A stretch of DNA of 64,000 nucleotides from positions 45,614 through 109,613 of the forward strand of contig JAAZZQ010000040.1 of the NCBI GenBank assembly GCA_014239155.1, in the 5' to 3' direction. The stretch's first letter is position 1; every line of letters begins with the position of its first letter. Source of the stretch: Lachnospiraceae bacterium. Its GTDB lineage: Bacteria; Bacillota; Clostridia; Lachnospirales; Lachnospiraceae. The translations under genes were made by a program, and so were the position numbers. Below the pieces are notes generated by a model. The model did not search any database, was not told the origin of the DNA, and was given only the letters and a program-made list of their open reading frames with translations. This document shows positions 49,835-59,539 of this stretch, piece by piece.

Positions 49835-51877
49835 CTAAATTGCGCCCTCTTCCAGCATTTGGTTCAGCGTCTCTTTTACGACGAACACTGCACGCTCTGG
49901 AGTGGTATCTGTCAATTGCGCTCCCGCAATATTCATATGCCCGCCTCCGCCAAGACGCTCCATAATAATCTGTACATTTACCTCGTCAATCGACCGTGCC
50001 GAAATATAGATTTTTCCATTATATTCCGTCATCACAAAACTTGCTTTAATCCCGTTAATACCAAGCAACTCATTTGCTGCCTGTGCACCAATCTCAGTGG
50101 GGCTCTCCAACCCTTCCGCCGGACAGATTCCCATCGCATAAGCATTTTTATAAATCTCTGCATTGCGGACTGTCTCCGCCTTCGCTTTGTACTCCTGTGC
50201 ACCGTCCCGAAACATCTTCCTAACTCTGGTTACATCAGCTCCGTACCGCCGCAAAAATGCCGCGGCCTCAAATGTCCTAACCCCTGTCTTTGCTGTAAAA
50301 TTATTGGTGTCCACCATAATTCCGGAATACATGCAATCTGCCTCATTGCTTCGCACTTTCACAGTACCTGCTATATATTGCAACACCTCAGCCACCATTT
50401 CACAGGTACTAGATGCATAGGGCTCCACATAAGAAAGAGTCGCGTTCTCAATTACCTCAGAACTCTGCCTGTGATGGTCTAAAACCACCACGGTCTTACA
50501 ACTTCTAATTAAATCTGGGCATTCTGTAATACTCGGCTTATTCACATCCACAACCACCAGCACAGTACTGTTGTCAGCGCTTTCTAACGCCTCTGTGCTG
50601 CCAATAATAAAATCCTCTTCATAGACATTTCTATCTCGAAAAAGCTCCGCAAGTGGCTTTACAGAACTTGTTATATCATTGATAACAATATGTGGTTTTC
50701 TGCCAAGCGCCCTTGCAATACAACTAATACCGACTGCTGCGCCAAAGGCATCTGCATCTGCCAATCGATGCCCCATAATTAGCACCTTATCCTTGCTTGT
50801 AATAATTTCTTGAAGAGCATTTGCCTTGACACGCGCTTTCACACGTGTATTCTTTTCAATCTGCTGACTTTTTCCGCCATAGTACACAATCGAGTCGGGT
50901 GACTTCACAATCGCCTGATCACCACCGCGCCCGAGCGCTAAGTCAATTGCAGTACGCGCAAACTCTGCATTCTGGGCATATGTGGGCGCATCAACCCCTA
51001 TACCGATACTCACAGTCACTGCCATCTCATTTCCAATATTGACAGTTTTGACATCCTCTAGCAATTCAAAGCGCGATTCCTTTAACGCCATCAACGCCTT
51101 CTTGCGCATAATCACCAAGTATTTGTCCTTCTCAGTCTTCCTGACAATGCCATCTATCGACGCAATATACTTGTTAATCTTTCTGTCAATTAACGCCATC
51201 AACAAAGATCGTCTAACATCCTCTACGCTCTCAAGTGCTTCATCATAATTATCAATATAAATCATTCCTATAACAACACTTTGGTCATCACATTCCTTTA
51301 ACGCATGCTTTAGCGCTGTCTCATCAAAAAGATATCCCGCAATCAAAAAATTCTCATTTCCTGCATTTTCCACCACCTCAGTGTTGTCCAACACATCATC
51401 TATAGATATCCGCTTCATCCGAAAGACATATTCATGTCCCTCATAAGAGAGTTCCATCTCCGCTTCCTGTTCAAAACCAAGCTTGTCCTTTGTGACCGCA
51501 GAAAACACTGTGGTGATTGATTTTCGATAGCCTTTTTCCTTATGTACCACCTTCTCAAAAGCTGCGTTTGTCCAAATAATCTTGCCTTCCTCATCCATAA
51601 GTACATGCGGCAGTTCCAAATCGCGCAGCAACGTTCGCTGGATTTGCCCATACTGCGTTGCAAAATTTATGAATTCATTCATAACTACTGGCTTATTTTT
51701 ATATAATAGTATTGTCATTGTGATTAGGTATATCAGCAGGAATCCAGAAACACAGATTCCCGCTTTTATATTTAGGAAGTAGATTCCCACATTGACCATT
51801 GCCAGCAATATCCCCAATATCAGAGTTGTTTGCAGGTATGATTTCAGATGTCCCTTTAATTTCACTTTCTGCTTCAT
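49835..51877 (-). CDS. gdpP: cyclic-di-AMP phosphodiesterase GdpP (DHH/DHHA1)
   Basis: 680 residues. Two N-terminal membrane helices (TTLILGILLAMVNVGIYFL and ICVSGFLLIYLITMTILLY), a PAS-like region (about 85-150), a degenerate GGDEF domain (about 190-320), then DHH with IMGHRLADADAFGAAVGI and VVLDHHRQSSE, and DHHA1 ending in RLGGGGHMNIAGAQL. Degrades c-di-AMP to pApA and so affects potassium balance and cell wall state. GGGAGGTATCATAC lies before the ATG. Confidence 0.94.
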   Translation of the reverse strand: MKQKVKLKGHLKSYLQTTLILGILLAMVNVGIYFLNIKAGICVSGFLLIYLITMTILLYKNKPVVMNEFINFATQYGQIQRTLLRDLELPHVLMDEEGKIIWTNAAFEKVVHKEKGYRKSITTVFSAVTKDKLGFEQEAEMELSYEGHEYVFRMKRISIDDVLDNTEVVENAGNENFLIAGYLFDETALKHALKECDDQSVVIGMIYIDNYDEALESVEDVRRSLLMALIDRKINKYIASIDGIVRKTEKDKYLVIMRKKALMALKESRFELLEDVKTVNIGNEMAVTVSIGIGVDAPTYAQNAEFARTAIDLALGRGGDQAIVKSPDSIVYYGGKSQQIEKNTRVKARVKANALQEIITSKDKVLIMGHRLADADAFGAAVGISCIARALGRKPHIVINDITSSVKPLAELFRDRNVYEEDFIIGSTEALESADNSTVLVVVDVNKPSITECPDLIRSCKTVVVLDHHRQSSEVIENATLSYVEPYASSTCEMVAEVLQYIAGTVKVRSNEADCMYSGIMVDTNNFTAKTGVRTFEAAAFLRRYGADVTRVRKMFRDGAQEYKAKAETVRNAEIYKNAYAMGICPAEGLESPTEIGAQAANELLGINGIKASFVMTEYNGKIYISARSIDEVNVQIIMERLGGGGHMNIAGAQLTDTTPERAVFVVKETLNQMLEEGAI

Positions 51878-52076
51878 GTATGATACCTCCCGTAAATGCG
51901 CTTCGGGATGATTTTATTTACGCATATGATTAGTATATCATTAATTTAACAAAAGTTCCATAGCAGATTTTGTCTCTTAAGGTCACAAAGATGATTTTTG
52001 GTTACTTTTCATAGGCAAAAGTAGTGAAAAGCGTGTGCCAAATTAATGCCCTTTATCAATTTGTATGCAAAAATAT

Positions 52077-52126
52077 TGCTGTTTACGCCAACAATGCTTA
52101 AAATTCTGCTAAAAACTAATGGAGGG
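52077..52126 (+). repeat. repeat family D, copy 1
   Basis: TTGCTGTTTACGCCAACAAT then GCTTAAAATTCTGCTAAAAACTAATGG is matched, reversed, at 57416-57464 with only a few differences. Located between gdpP and the pepT stop codon. Confidence 0.8.
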
Positions 52127-52135
52127 TGAACAGTA

Positions 52136-53377
52136 CTATTTTTGTGCAGTAATACTAATAACATTTAATATTATCTCCACAATCTTCTCCATGTCCTCGA
52201 CACATGCAAATTCATTTCTGCCATGATGTCCTTCCGAACCTGTACATATATTTGGACATAAAAGTCCATCAAAAGACAATCTTGCACCGTCCGTTCCTCC
52301 TCGAATTGCAGAAATCCTAGGCTCAACTCCTGCCTGCTTCATCGCAGCCACCATGTCGTCCACAATATGCATTTCCTTCTCAATCATCTCCCGCATATTG
52401 CAGTAATTATCTGACATCTCTACTTGAAACGTACCTGCCCCATACTTCTCATTGAGTGTCTTTGCAGTTTTCAAGAAAATAGCTTTTCGCTCCTCAAACT
52501 TTGTCCTGTCATGATCCCGAATAATATATTGCGCTATCGCTTCCTCAACTGTCCCTTTCAGGCTATCGACATGATAAAATCCCTCATACCCTTCTGTGTT
52601 CTCTGGGCACTCATCTGGAAGCATGGCGTGAAATTCATATGCAAGTTTAATCGCATTTTTCATAATATTCTTAGCATATCCCGGATGCACGCTCTTTCCG
52701 ATAATCGTCAGCACTGCGCCCGCAGCATGAAAACACTCGTAACTCATATCGCCAAGCATACCGCCATCAACTGTGTAGGCATAATCTGCACCAAAACCCT
52801 CAACATCAAAAAATGCAACGCCATTGCCAACTTCCTCGTCCGGCGTAAATCCAATACAAACCTTCCCATGCTTTATTTCTGGGTGTGTCAATAAATGCTT
52901 TGCTGCCGCCATAATCTCAGCGATTCCCGCCTTGTCATCCCCGCCAAGCAGAGTATTTCCATCTGTCACAATCAAACGTTTTCCCTTACAATCCTTCAAC
53001 ATAGGAAATTCGGACACACGGGTTACAATACTTTTGTCCTGATTTAACACAATATCGTTTCCATCATAATTTTCAATGATCCTTGGATTTACGTTTTTAC
53101 CGCTCACCGCGGGAGCAGTATCCATATGTGCAATAAAACCGATCGCTGGAACCTCCTTTTCTTCCTCCATGTTGGAAGGAATCACTGCATATACATAGCA
53201 GTGCTCCTCATCATACCGAAGATTATCTGCACCAAGTGCTGTCAATTCTTGACACAACAGCTTTGCCAAAGTTCTCTGTTTTTCTGTAGAGGGCACTTGC
53301 TTTGATGATTCCTCTGACGACTGGGTATCTATTTTCACATATCTCAAAAAGTTTTCCACCACTGTTGAATCTGCCAT
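52136..53377 (-). CDS. pepT: peptidase T (tripeptide aminopeptidase)
   Basis: M20-family dizinc peptidase that releases the N-terminal residue from tripeptides. 413 residues. Zinc ligands lie in [46 protein letters not shown] (catalytic Glu pair) and [33 protein letters not shown] is also typical of PepT. Monocistronic. Confidence 0.96.
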   Translation of the reverse strand: MADSTVVENFLRYVKIDTQSSEESSKQVPSTEKQRTLAKLLCQELTALGADNLRYDEEHCYVYAVIPSNMEEEKEVPAIGFIAHMDTAPAVSGKNVNPRIIENYDGNDIVLNQDKSIVTRVSEFPMLKDCKGKRLIVTDGNTLLGGDDKAGIAEIMAAAKHLLTHPEIKHGKVCIGFTPDEEVGNGVAFFDVEGFGADYAYTVDGGMLGDMSYECFHAAGAVLTIIGKSVHPGYAKNIMKNAIKLAYEFHAMLPDECPENTEGYEGFYHVDSLKGTVEEAIAQYIIRDHDRTKFEERKAIFLKTAKTLNEKYGAGTFQVEMSDNYCNMREMIEKEMHIVDDMVAAMKQAGVEPRISAIRGGTDGARLSFDGLLCPNICTGSEGHHGRNEFACVEDMEKIVEIILNVISITAQK

Positions 53378-53458
53378 TTTTTCACTCCTTCACCTTTTTA
53401 TTTCTTAGTATACCACTCTTTTGCCAAAAAAATAATACACAAAAATCTATATCAGTCT

Positions 53459-53556
53459 GCGCAATCGAGTAGGAAAGTCTCATCTTCCCTACTTGCGTGC
53501 TGGGCGTCCATTAGTCCTGCTGACATACTTCACTTAGACACCCATGTGCATAAAAA
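53459..53556 (+). repeat. repeat family A, copy 3
   Basis: GCGCAATCGAGTAGG...CCCTACTTGCGTGC hairpin, core GGGCGTCCATTAGTCCTG...CTTAGACACCC, then ATGTGCATAAAAAA. It runs into the terminator behind rpsR, whose T run it provides. Confidence 0.8.
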
Positions 53557-53596
53557 AGACCAATGAATTCTGCTGCTGTTAACAGTTCATTGGTCT
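53551..53596 (-). terminator. terminator of the rpsF-ssb-rpsR operon
   Basis: On the minus strand AGACCAATGAA...TTCATTGGTCT, 11-bp stem, then TTTTTT. The loop holds a small palindrome CTGTTAACAG. Confidence 0.88.
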
Positions 53597-53622
53597 CTTA
53601 TTCTTTGCAGCTTATCAACGAT

Positions 53623-53651
53623 TAACAGGAAGTCGAAGGTTGTACTGTTAT
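53623..53651 (+). repeat. end fragment of repeat family B
   Basis: TAACAGGAAGTCGAAGG then TTGTACTGTTA equals the last part of family B copies (compare 34267-34294). Lies two bases from the rpsR stop codon. Confidence 0.7.
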
Positions 53652-53653
53652 CA

Positions 53654-53917
53654 TTAATCAATCGTATATGGCATCAGCGCAATGTGACGTGCTCTCTTGA
53701 TCGCCACTGTAAGCGCTCTCTGATGCTTCGCACAGTTTCCTGTAATTCGTCTGGGCAAAATCTTACCTCTCTCAGATACATATCTCTTTAACTTTGCTGT
53801 ATCCTTGTAGTCAATTACATTATCCTTACCACAAAATACACAAACTTTCTTTCTTCTGCGAATACCGCCTCTTCTCTTCATTGGAGAATCAGCTTTTTCA
53901 GTTTTATTAAAAGCCAT
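53654..53917 (-). CDS. rpsR: 30S ribosomal protein S18
   Basis: 87 residues from ATG 53917 ([20 protein letters not shown]), preceded by GGAGGC; the frame is open further upstream only because it crosses a family B repeat. [20 protein letters not shown] and [20 protein letters not shown] with [20 protein letters not shown] are S18. The cysteine pair VCVFC (and C61) suggests a zinc-binding (C+) form. Separated from ssb by the repeat at 53948-54102. Confidence 0.97.
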   Translation of the reverse strand: MAFNKTEKADSPMKRRGGIRRRKKVCVFCGKDNVIDYKDTAKLKRYVSERGKILPRRITGNCAKHQRALTVAIKRARHIALMPYTID

Positions 53918-53947
53918 GATAAAGCCTCCTATTCTATCAATCTTTTT

Positions 53948-54102
53948 GTAACAGTTCAGCCTTTGGCTTCCTGTTACAAGCATCAAGCCATGCAAAACCA
54001 CTTCGTGGTGTCAAAGCCACGTACCGTGGCTTGATGCATCTCAACTACTACGCTTTCCCACGGACTTTGCAGCGCAGTGCAAAGTCCTGTCTAAACTGTT
54101 AC
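53948..54102 (-). repeat. MITE-like repeat family B, copy 6, inside the rpsF-ssb-rpsR operon
   Basis: Plus strand: TGTAACAGTTCAGCC to CTAAACTGTTACA, inverted ends; inside, TTGGCTTCCTGTTACAAGC, ATCAAGCCATGCAAAACCAC, CCACGTACCGTGG and GGACTTTGC...GCAAAGTCC. It sits between ssb and rpsR, genes normally close together, and so was inserted into an essential operon without breaking a gene. Confidence 0.9.
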
Positions 54103-54121
54103 ATCTTTTCAAAACAGACTC

Positions 54122-54580
54122 TTAATTAAATGGCAATTCCTCATCAATTCCATCTGGAATATTCATAAAACCATCTCCGGCAGACATTGGCGCTGCAGAT
54201 TGGCTGCCGCTTCCTCCGAAGCCGCTTCCATAATTACCATCAGAATTGCTACTATTACTCTTGCTCTCCGCAAACTCTTGATCGTCAACAATAACCTCAG
54301 TGGTGTATACTTTCACGCCATCTTTGTTGGTATAGCTTCCAGTTTGAATTCGTCCAGATACCGCAATCTTTGTTCCCTTGCGGAAATATTTCTCCGCAAA
54401 CTCACCAGCTTTTCCAAACGCAACACAGGGAATAAAATCCGCTGTATTCTCATCATTGCCGCGATTATATCTCCGATCCACTGCAAGCGTGTACCGCGCG
54501 ATTGCCATCTGGTTTTCTCCCTGTGTATAACGCACTTCAGGGTCTCTTGTCAAACGTCCCATTAAAACTACTTTATTCAT
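54122..54580 (-). CDS. ssb: single-stranded DNA-binding protein
   Basis: 152 residues from ATG 54580 (MNKVVLMGRLTRDPEVRYTQ), with GGAGAACC upstream. OB-fold with TRYTLAVDRR-type strand (ARYTLAVDRRYN), FIPCVAFGKAGEFAEKYFRK and ISGRIQTGSYTNKDG-like segment (VSGRIQTGSYTNKDGVKVYT). A Ser/Asn/Gly-rich linker leads to the acidic tip IDEELPFN that binds partner proteins. Between rpsF and rpsR as usual. Confidence 0.97.
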   Translation of the reverse strand: MNKVVLMGRLTRDPEVRYTQGENQMAIARYTLAVDRRYNRGNDENTADFIPCVAFGKAGEFAEKYFRKGTKIAVSGRIQTGSYTNKDGVKVYTTEVIVDDQEFAESKSNSSNSDGNYGSGFGGSGSQSAAPMSAGDGFMNIPDGIDEELPFN

Positions 54581-54634
54581 ATATTCAGGTTCTCCATCTA
54601 CCAATCTGTACTATTTCAAATACAGATGTGTACT

Positions 54635-54925
54635 CTATTTCTCGTCCTGTCTAACGCACAAATATCTAACAACATTCTCCATGAGACGAATTCTTGATTC
54701 AATCTCAGCAGGAACCGTTGACTCGCCATCAAACTGAATGAAATAATAGAAAGCTTCTCTCATCTTGCGCACTTCATAAGCAAGTCTCTTCTTGCCCCAC
54801 TCATCCACGTTTGTGATTGTGCCGCCATGTTTTGTAACCATGTTCTTAACCTTCTCAATGGTGGCTGCTCTCTCATCGTCCTCAAGCTTTGCGCTGACAA
54901 CAACGGCTAATTCATACTTGTTCAT
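54635..54925 (-). CDS. rpsF: 30S ribosomal protein S6
   Basis: 96 residues from ATG 54925 (MNKYELAVVVSAKLEDDERA), with AGGAGGTAGC upstream. WGKKRLAYEVRKMREAFYYF and RLMENVVRYLCVRQDEK are the S6 core and C-terminus. First gene of rpsF-ssb-rpsR. Confidence 0.97.
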   Translation of the reverse strand: MNKYELAVVVSAKLEDDERAATIEKVKNMVTKHGGTITNVDEWGKKRLAYEVRKMREAFYYFIQFDGESTVPAEIESRIRLMENVVRYLCVRQDEK

Positions 54926-55060
54926 TTTGCTACCTCCTTTTGGTCTCTGGCCTCTTCCCAAGAAGAAGCAAGGATTTATATATCACGAACATTTATGATA
55001 CTACATTTTTCCTGAATTTGCAAGTCTTTTTGTAACATTCCTTATATTTTTTTGTAGCTG

Positions 55061-55261
55061 TTACATTTTTTTCCTCAGTCCTTTGGTGCTTTTCTCCACT
55101 TGACGCCGCGGGAGCATAACCTGATGGCCACATCCTGTACATTTCAATCGAAAATCTGCACCGACACGCAAAATCTCCCACTCCTGACTTCCACAAGGAT
55201 GCGGTTTCTTTAATTTCACAATATCGCCAATCTCATACTCGAATCCCATGTCCACGCTCAC
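55061..55261 (-). CDS. DUF951 family protein
   Basis: 66 residues. MSVDMGFEYEIGDIVKLKKP followed by HPCGSQEWEILRVGADFRLK and CTGCGHQVMLPR is the DUF951 family, common and conserved in Firmicutes near rpsF. HPCG and CTGCGH could bind zinc. Function not known; a small nucleic-acid-associated fold is possible. Confidence 0.92.
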   Translation of the reverse strand: MSVDMGFEYEIGDIVKLKKPHPCGSQEWEILRVGADFRLKCTGCGHQVMLPRRQVEKSTKGLRKKM

Positions 55262-55280
55262 TTTTCTATATCATAATTTT

Positions 55281-55360
55281 TTCAAGAATGCCATTGGCGT
55301 TCTTGCTGCGGCGTGCGAGTCAGCTCTGCTGACAAATTACGGATTTGCACGCCTGTAATA
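55281..55360 (-). repeat. repeat family C, copy 2
   Basis: Reverse-oriented match to 31290-31371. Shared blocks TGTCAGCAGAGCTGACTCGC and GCAAGAACGCCAATGGCATT on the minus strand. It ends five bases from the stop codon of the sirtuin gene. Confidence 0.75.
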
Positions 55361-55365
55361 AATTT

Positions 55366-56094
55366 CTATTCATGTATGTCAAGTTGTGAGAACACTTCAC
55401 CAATACTTCCTGTAATTACTAAGTCCGCCGTAGTATCGCGCTGTGTTGGTGTCTTGTTTATAAGAACAAGCCGATTTCCCTGATAGTAATCAATAAGTCC
55501 CGCGGCTGGATACACCGCAAGTGATGTGCCACCAATAATAAGCATATCTGCATCGCTAATAGCACGCACTGCCTCATGCAATGTATATTGGTCAAGCCCC
55601 TCCTCATACAATACCACATCTGGTCTAATTCTGCCGCCGCATGTACAAGTCGGAATTCCAGTGCTGTTTACCATCTCCTGCACATCATAAAACTTATGAC
55701 ACTCCTCACAATAATTGCGCAGTACACTGCCATGAAGCTCTAGCACTTTCTTGCTTCCCGCTGCTTGGTGCAATCCATCAATATTTTGTGTCACAACCGC
55801 AGTAAGTTTTCCTAGCGCCTCCAACTTCGCCAACACTTTATGCGCGGTGTTTGGCGCTGCGTCAAGAAAAAGCATCTTATCACGATAAAATCGGAAAAAC
55901 TCCTCTGGTCTTTTATTATAAAAAGTATGGCTTAAAATTGTCTCAGGCGGATAATCATATTTCTGATTATACAGTCCATCAACGCTGCGAAAGTCTGGAA
56001 TCCCACTTTCTGTAGAAACTCCTGCCCCACCAAAAAAGACAATTTTACTACTCTCATCAATCATGTGTTGTAATGTCTCGATCTCTTTGTTCAT
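55366..56094 (-). CDS. cobB: NAD-dependent protein deacylase (sirtuin)
   Basis: Removes acetyl or acyl groups from lysines using NAD. 242 residues. FFGGAGVSTESGIPDFRS, VVTQNIDGLHQAAGS, ELHGSVLRNYC with catalytic His, RPDVVLYEEGL and the zinc cysteines CEEC and CTCGG are all present. IIGGTSLAVYPAAGL closes the Rossmann fold. The gene symbol follows bacterial practice; subfamily not assigned. Confidence 0.95.
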   Translation of the reverse strand: MNKEIETLQHMIDESSKIVFFGGAGVSTESGIPDFRSVDGLYNQKYDYPPETILSHTFYNKRPEEFFRFYRDKMLFLDAAPNTAHKVLAKLEALGKLTAVVTQNIDGLHQAAGSKKVLELHGSVLRNYCEECHKFYDVQEMVNSTGIPTCTCGGRIRPDVVLYEEGLDQYTLHEAVRAISDADMLIIGGTSLAVYPAAGLIDYYQGNRLVLINKTPTQRDTTADLVITGSIGEVFSQLDIHE

Positions 56095-56174
56095 GCTACC
56101 TCTCCTTTCCTCATTAAAAACTATTCTCCAACACGGTAAAACCTTTGGTTAACAAAGTTTCATCTTAAACGCTT

Positions 56175-56206
56175 AGGAACTGTAAAGTAATTATTTTACA
56201 GTTCCT
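56175..56206 (-). terminator. hairpin at the end of the GH25 gene
   Basis: AGGAACTGTAAA...TTTTACAGTTCC, a 12-bp stem starting directly at the stop codon; lacks a clear T run. Confidence 0.5.
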
Positions 56207-57384
56207 TACCATGTCTTAAACGAAATATTTAAATCCACATGGTTTCCGATACCGTCCACTCTGCCTTTCTCTGTGTACTGCCAACAACTCACATCATATG
56301 GCATATACATATAATCGTCGTAGAATGCATACCACTTTTCATAATCATTTAATCTTGTCATATCAAGCAGCCGCGTAAAACAGACAACATTCCCATAAAT
56401 CATCGGTGTATAGCCAGCCGCTTTAATGGCCTCGCAAAAAGCGATTGTAATATCTGTGCGCTGTTCTTGCGTCAATTGGTCCGCACGTCCTTCTCCGCCA
56501 GAAATCCGCTCCACATCAAACACAATTGGACAAGATACTTGATAATTAGCAAGATTTTGTATGACAAATGCCGCTTCTTCCTGCGCCTCCTCAACTGTAA
56601 TTGCCTGTGTAAAAAAGTACACACCAGCACCGACACCCGCATTGTTTGCCCCCTTCATATTCGCGTCATAAAACTCATCCAACACAAGCTTTCCGGACTC
56701 ATATCCCCGTAGCCCAAGTCGAATAAAGGCATATTCAATCCCTTCTTCCTTGACAGCCGCCCAGTCAATATTCCCCTGATATTTTGACACGTCAATTCCC
56801 TTGTGTGAAATCACAGTTCCATTTTCCACATACTGCATCAGTCCCTCTTCTGTCTTCTGGAAGTTTTCAGCCAGAAGATTGTGCTTATTCACACCTTCCA
56901 GCACGGGTGCAAATACATATTCTTCCTCAAAACTATAAATTAGATTTTCTGGAAAAAAAGAACGCAGCATTTTAAGCGGACTTCCATCCTCTCCAGTCAC
57001 AAGTGCTTTCATTCGCTCCTTGATAGATTGCTCCACCTCTGCTTCCTTTGACTGCATTAGCGCCGCAATTGTCGCAGCATCCGCGTCTCTCAGATTGTCC
57101 TCACCAGCAGTTGCAACCCCACTGACTTCTGTGGAAATAGGCAAATCTTGATTTGGCATACCTGGTTCCTGGTTGTCGGATGCGCTATTCTCCACATCCA
57201 CTGACAGTACTGGAAGTGTCTGATCTGTAAACACAAATTCCTGCTCTCCCCTAAACTGACTGACCTCCTCAACTTTCTGCATATACAATATTCCCATTGT
57301 TCCCGCAAAAGTCAATGAAATAATTGTTACAATAATAAGAAATATAATAATAGTATGTAATGTCCTAATTCGTCTTGTCTGCAT
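56206..57384 (-). CDS. membrane-anchored GH25 lysozyme-like muramidase
   Basis: 392 residues. N-terminal membrane helix (TIIIFLIIVTIISLTFAGTM), then an acidic linker region (about 45-190) and a GH25 barrel (about 195-392). The catalytic site is shown by GIDVSKYQGNIDWAAVKEEG, GVGAGVYFFTQA, CPIVFDVERI (DxE) and PYDVSCWQYTEKGRVDGIGN with VDLNI. It would cut the glycan backbone of peptidoglycan on the cell surface. Unlike phage lysins it is tethered, which points to a housekeeping wall function. Confidence 0.93.
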   Translation of the reverse strand: MQTRRIRTLHTIIIFLIIVTIISLTFAGTMGILYMQKVEEVSQFRGEQEFVFTDQTLPVLSVDVENSASDNQEPGMPNQDLPISTEVSGVATAGEDNLRDADAATIAALMQSKEAEVEQSIKERMKALVTGEDGSPLKMLRSFFPENLIYSFEEEYVFAPVLEGVNKHNLLAENFQKTEEGLMQYVENGTVISHKGIDVSKYQGNIDWAAVKEEGIEYAFIRLGLRGYESGKLVLDEFYDANMKGANNAGVGAGVYFFTQAITVEEAQEEAAFVIQNLANYQVSCPIVFDVERISGGEGRADQLTQEQRTDITIAFCEAIKAAGYTPMIYGNVVCFTRLLDMTRLNDYEKWYAFYDDYMYMPYDVSCWQYTEKGRVDGIGNHVDLNISFKTW

Positions 57385-57687
57385 TCTCTTCCTCCAACAA
57401 CGTTACAATTCAGGTCCCATCAGTTTTTAGCAGAATTTTAGGTATTGTCGGCGTAAACAGCAACATTACACAAAAATCCTACTCTTACAGTCTACACTAA
57501 ATCGGGATGATATGCAAGAAGAGCAAAGCTTTTTACCACTGTTACTATTCACGACCTAAAAGACCGCTCATAGCAACGATTCGGGGCGATATTTCAAGTC
57601 TTGCTTCGCAAAAATCACCTCTCACTTCTCAATCATGTTCTCATGGAATGCGCAATTTATGCACATTCCTGTCCTGTGAAAAGCAAC
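57385..57687. other. gene-free stretch upstream of GH25
   Basis: Contains repeat family D copy 2 (57416-57464), preceded by GTTACAATTCAGG (57412), which resembles an end of family B. The rest shows no gene, RNA or clear promoter. Confidence 0.5.
57416..57464 (-). repeat. repeat family D, copy 2
   Basis: On the minus strand TTGCTGTTTACGCCGACAAT then ACCTAAAATTCTGCTAAAAACTGATGG, an inverted copy of 52077-52126. Confidence 0.8.
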
Positions 57688-57951
57688 TTACCACTTTCCA
57701 TAAGAGCATGTGTTGTTTTGAATAACTGCGCGCAACTCCACAAAGCATCCACAAGCCCTGCACATACCTGCCTCAAGGTAATCACATGCCTTACATACAG
57801 AAAGGCGCTCCTCATAGAGCGCCTGATCTGCTTTGATATCCTCATCCAATCTCTGGATATAGTCATATAAATTATCCATGTAGCCTTCCTTGTCCATCTC
57901 GCGCAAAAGACACTTTCGGCAATGTTTTTTATCACCTGCTTTTATAGTTTC
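57688..57951 (-). CDS. DUF6171-like small cysteine-rich protein
   Basis: About 87 residues from ATG 57951 (METIKAGDKKHCRKCLLREM); an ATG at 57975 is possible as well. Cys pattern CRKC, then CKACDYLEAGMCRACGCFVE and a final C in NTCSYGKW, suggesting two zinc knuckles. The segment YDYIQRLDEDIKADQALYEE lies between. It resembles the DUF6171 family of Clostridia, function unknown. Overlaps no gene; follows GH51 by 47 bases, so co-transcription is likely. Confidence 0.75.
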   Translation of the reverse strand, partial: ETIKAGDKKHCRKCLLREMDKEGYMDNLYDYIQRLDEDIKADQALYEERLSVCKACDYLEAGMCRACGCFVELRAVIQNNTCSYGKW

Positions 57952-57998
57952 CATTTCCAAGGTCTTCTCCTCCATGTATAAGCCACAAAGCGACATTT

Positions 57999-59504
57999 CT
58001 ATTTGATGCGAAACTGAACAACACTGCACGCTGGCATTGTGAATGTGACACCTCTATCTGTTACCTTAAAGTCTTTAAATTCGACTTCCTTGACATTGTC
58101 TGGGTTTTCAAAAGTATTATATGCATTCATCTTATTGGTAACAATTGCCGCCGACACATCGCTTGGTTGAAGTTCCATAAAGAAAACTTCCATCTCCTCA
58201 CTGTCTGTAACAGATAAATTATTCAGTGTAATTGTCACAACGCCATCCTTATCTACAGAGACAGACTCATGAAGATTTGGAACCATATAGTCCTTTTCCT
58301 CACCAATTTGCTTTGTACCTGACAGATAACTTTCCACAAGCTCCGCATCTTGATGATACTTATACATATGAAATACATGATAAGTCGGTGTGCGTAACAT
58401 TTTAGGTCCATCTGTGAGAATAACCGCTTGCAGCACATTGATAAGCTGTGCAATATTTGCCATTTTGACGCGGTCACAGTGTTTATTAAATATGTTGAGT
58501 GACAGTCCTGCCACAAGCGCATCCCGCATTGTATTCTGCTGATACAAAAACCCCGGATTTGTGCCTGGCTCACACGTAAACCAAGTTCCCCATTCATCGC
58601 AAATCAATCCAATCTTCTTTTCTGGGTCAAACTTGTCCATAATTGTAGTGTGCATCCGAATTAATTCTTCTATATAAAGTGCCTTGTAAAGTGTTTTGTA
58701 CCATATCTTCTCATCAAATATGGTAGCGCTGCCCTTCTTCTCCCAGCCTTCCGGATGGACATAATAATGCATAGAAAGTCCATCCATATAACCATGTGAA
58801 TTTTCCGCTGCATTCTCATAGCAAGTTTTTAATACTTCTTCTGTCCAGTAGGTGTCATCCACATTTGGTCCCCCACAAATTTTAAAAATATGTTGATCTT
58901 TTTTGTAAGTACGAATAAAAGTTTGATATCTTCTGTAAAGGTTTGCATAATATCCTGGGGTCATATTACCACCACAGCCCCAGTTCTCATTGCCAACTCC
59001 AAAATAGTCAATTTTCCACGGTTTCTCGCGCCCATTCTTTCTTCTGAGGTCTGTCATGCGTGATACCCCGTCAAATGTCATATATTCTACCCACTCTGAC
59101 ATTTCTTCCACAGTTCCGCTTCCGACATTACCATTGATATAAGTCTTGCAGCCAATCTGCTCACACAACTCAAAAAACTCATGTGTGCCAAAGCTGTTGT
59201 CCTCTGTCACACCACCCCAATTTGTATTGACCATTTTCTTTCTGGATTCTTTCGGACCGATTCCATCCATCCAATGATACTCATCTGCGAAACATCCGCC
59301 AGGCCAGCGGAGCACAGGAAGTTTCATCTCGCGAAGCGCCGCAACAACGTCATTTCTCATTCCTTTTGTGTTTGGAATCTCTGAGTCCTCACCTACATAA
59401 AGCCCCTCGTAAATACAACGTCCAAGATGTTCCGAGAAATTACCGTAAATCTCTGCATTGATATGTCCTCTTTGATTTTTTTCATTAATATAAAGCTTCG
59501 CCAT
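57999..59504 (-). CDS. abfA: alpha-L-arabinofuranosidase, GH51
   Basis: Releases terminal arabinofuranose from arabinan or arabinoxylan in the cytoplasm (no signal peptide). 501 residues, full length. [39 protein letters not shown], acid/base Glu in [13 protein letters not shown] and nucleophile Glu in [11 protein letters not shown] are family hallmarks; the C-terminal ~130 residues form the usual beta-sandwich. Lies 35 bases after the GH43 gene, same operon. Confidence 0.96.
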   Translation of the reverse strand: MAKLYINEKNQRGHINAEIYGNFSEHLGRCIYEGLYVGEDSEIPNTKGMRNDVVAALREMKLPVLRWPGGCFADEYHWMDGIGPKESRKKMVNTNWGGVTEDNSFGTHEFFELCEQIGCKTYINGNVGSGTVEEMSEWVEYMTFDGVSRMTDLRRKNGREKPWKIDYFGVGNENWGCGGNMTPGYYANLYRRYQTFIRTYKKDQHIFKICGGPNVDDTYWTEEVLKTCYENAAENSHGYMDGLSMHYYVHPEGWEKKGSATIFDEKIWYKTLYKALYIEELIRMHTTIMDKFDPEKKIGLICDEWGTWFTCEPGTNPGFLYQQNTMRDALVAGLSLNIFNKHCDRVKMANIAQLINVLQAVILTDGPKMLRTPTYHVFHMYKYHQDAELVESYLSGTKQIGEEKDYMVPNLHESVSVDKDGVVTITLNNLSVTDSEEMEVFFMELQPSDVSAAIVTNKMNAYNTFENPDNVKEVEFKDFKVTDRGVTFTMPACSVVQFRIK

Positions 59505-59539
59505 TTTAAAAAATGCCTCCTAAATTTATTAAGTTATAT

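Noticed and set aside
53918..54001. Upstream extension of rpsR
   Set aside because: The extra 28 codons cross the family B repeat; ATG 53917 has GGAGGC and matches normal S18 starts.
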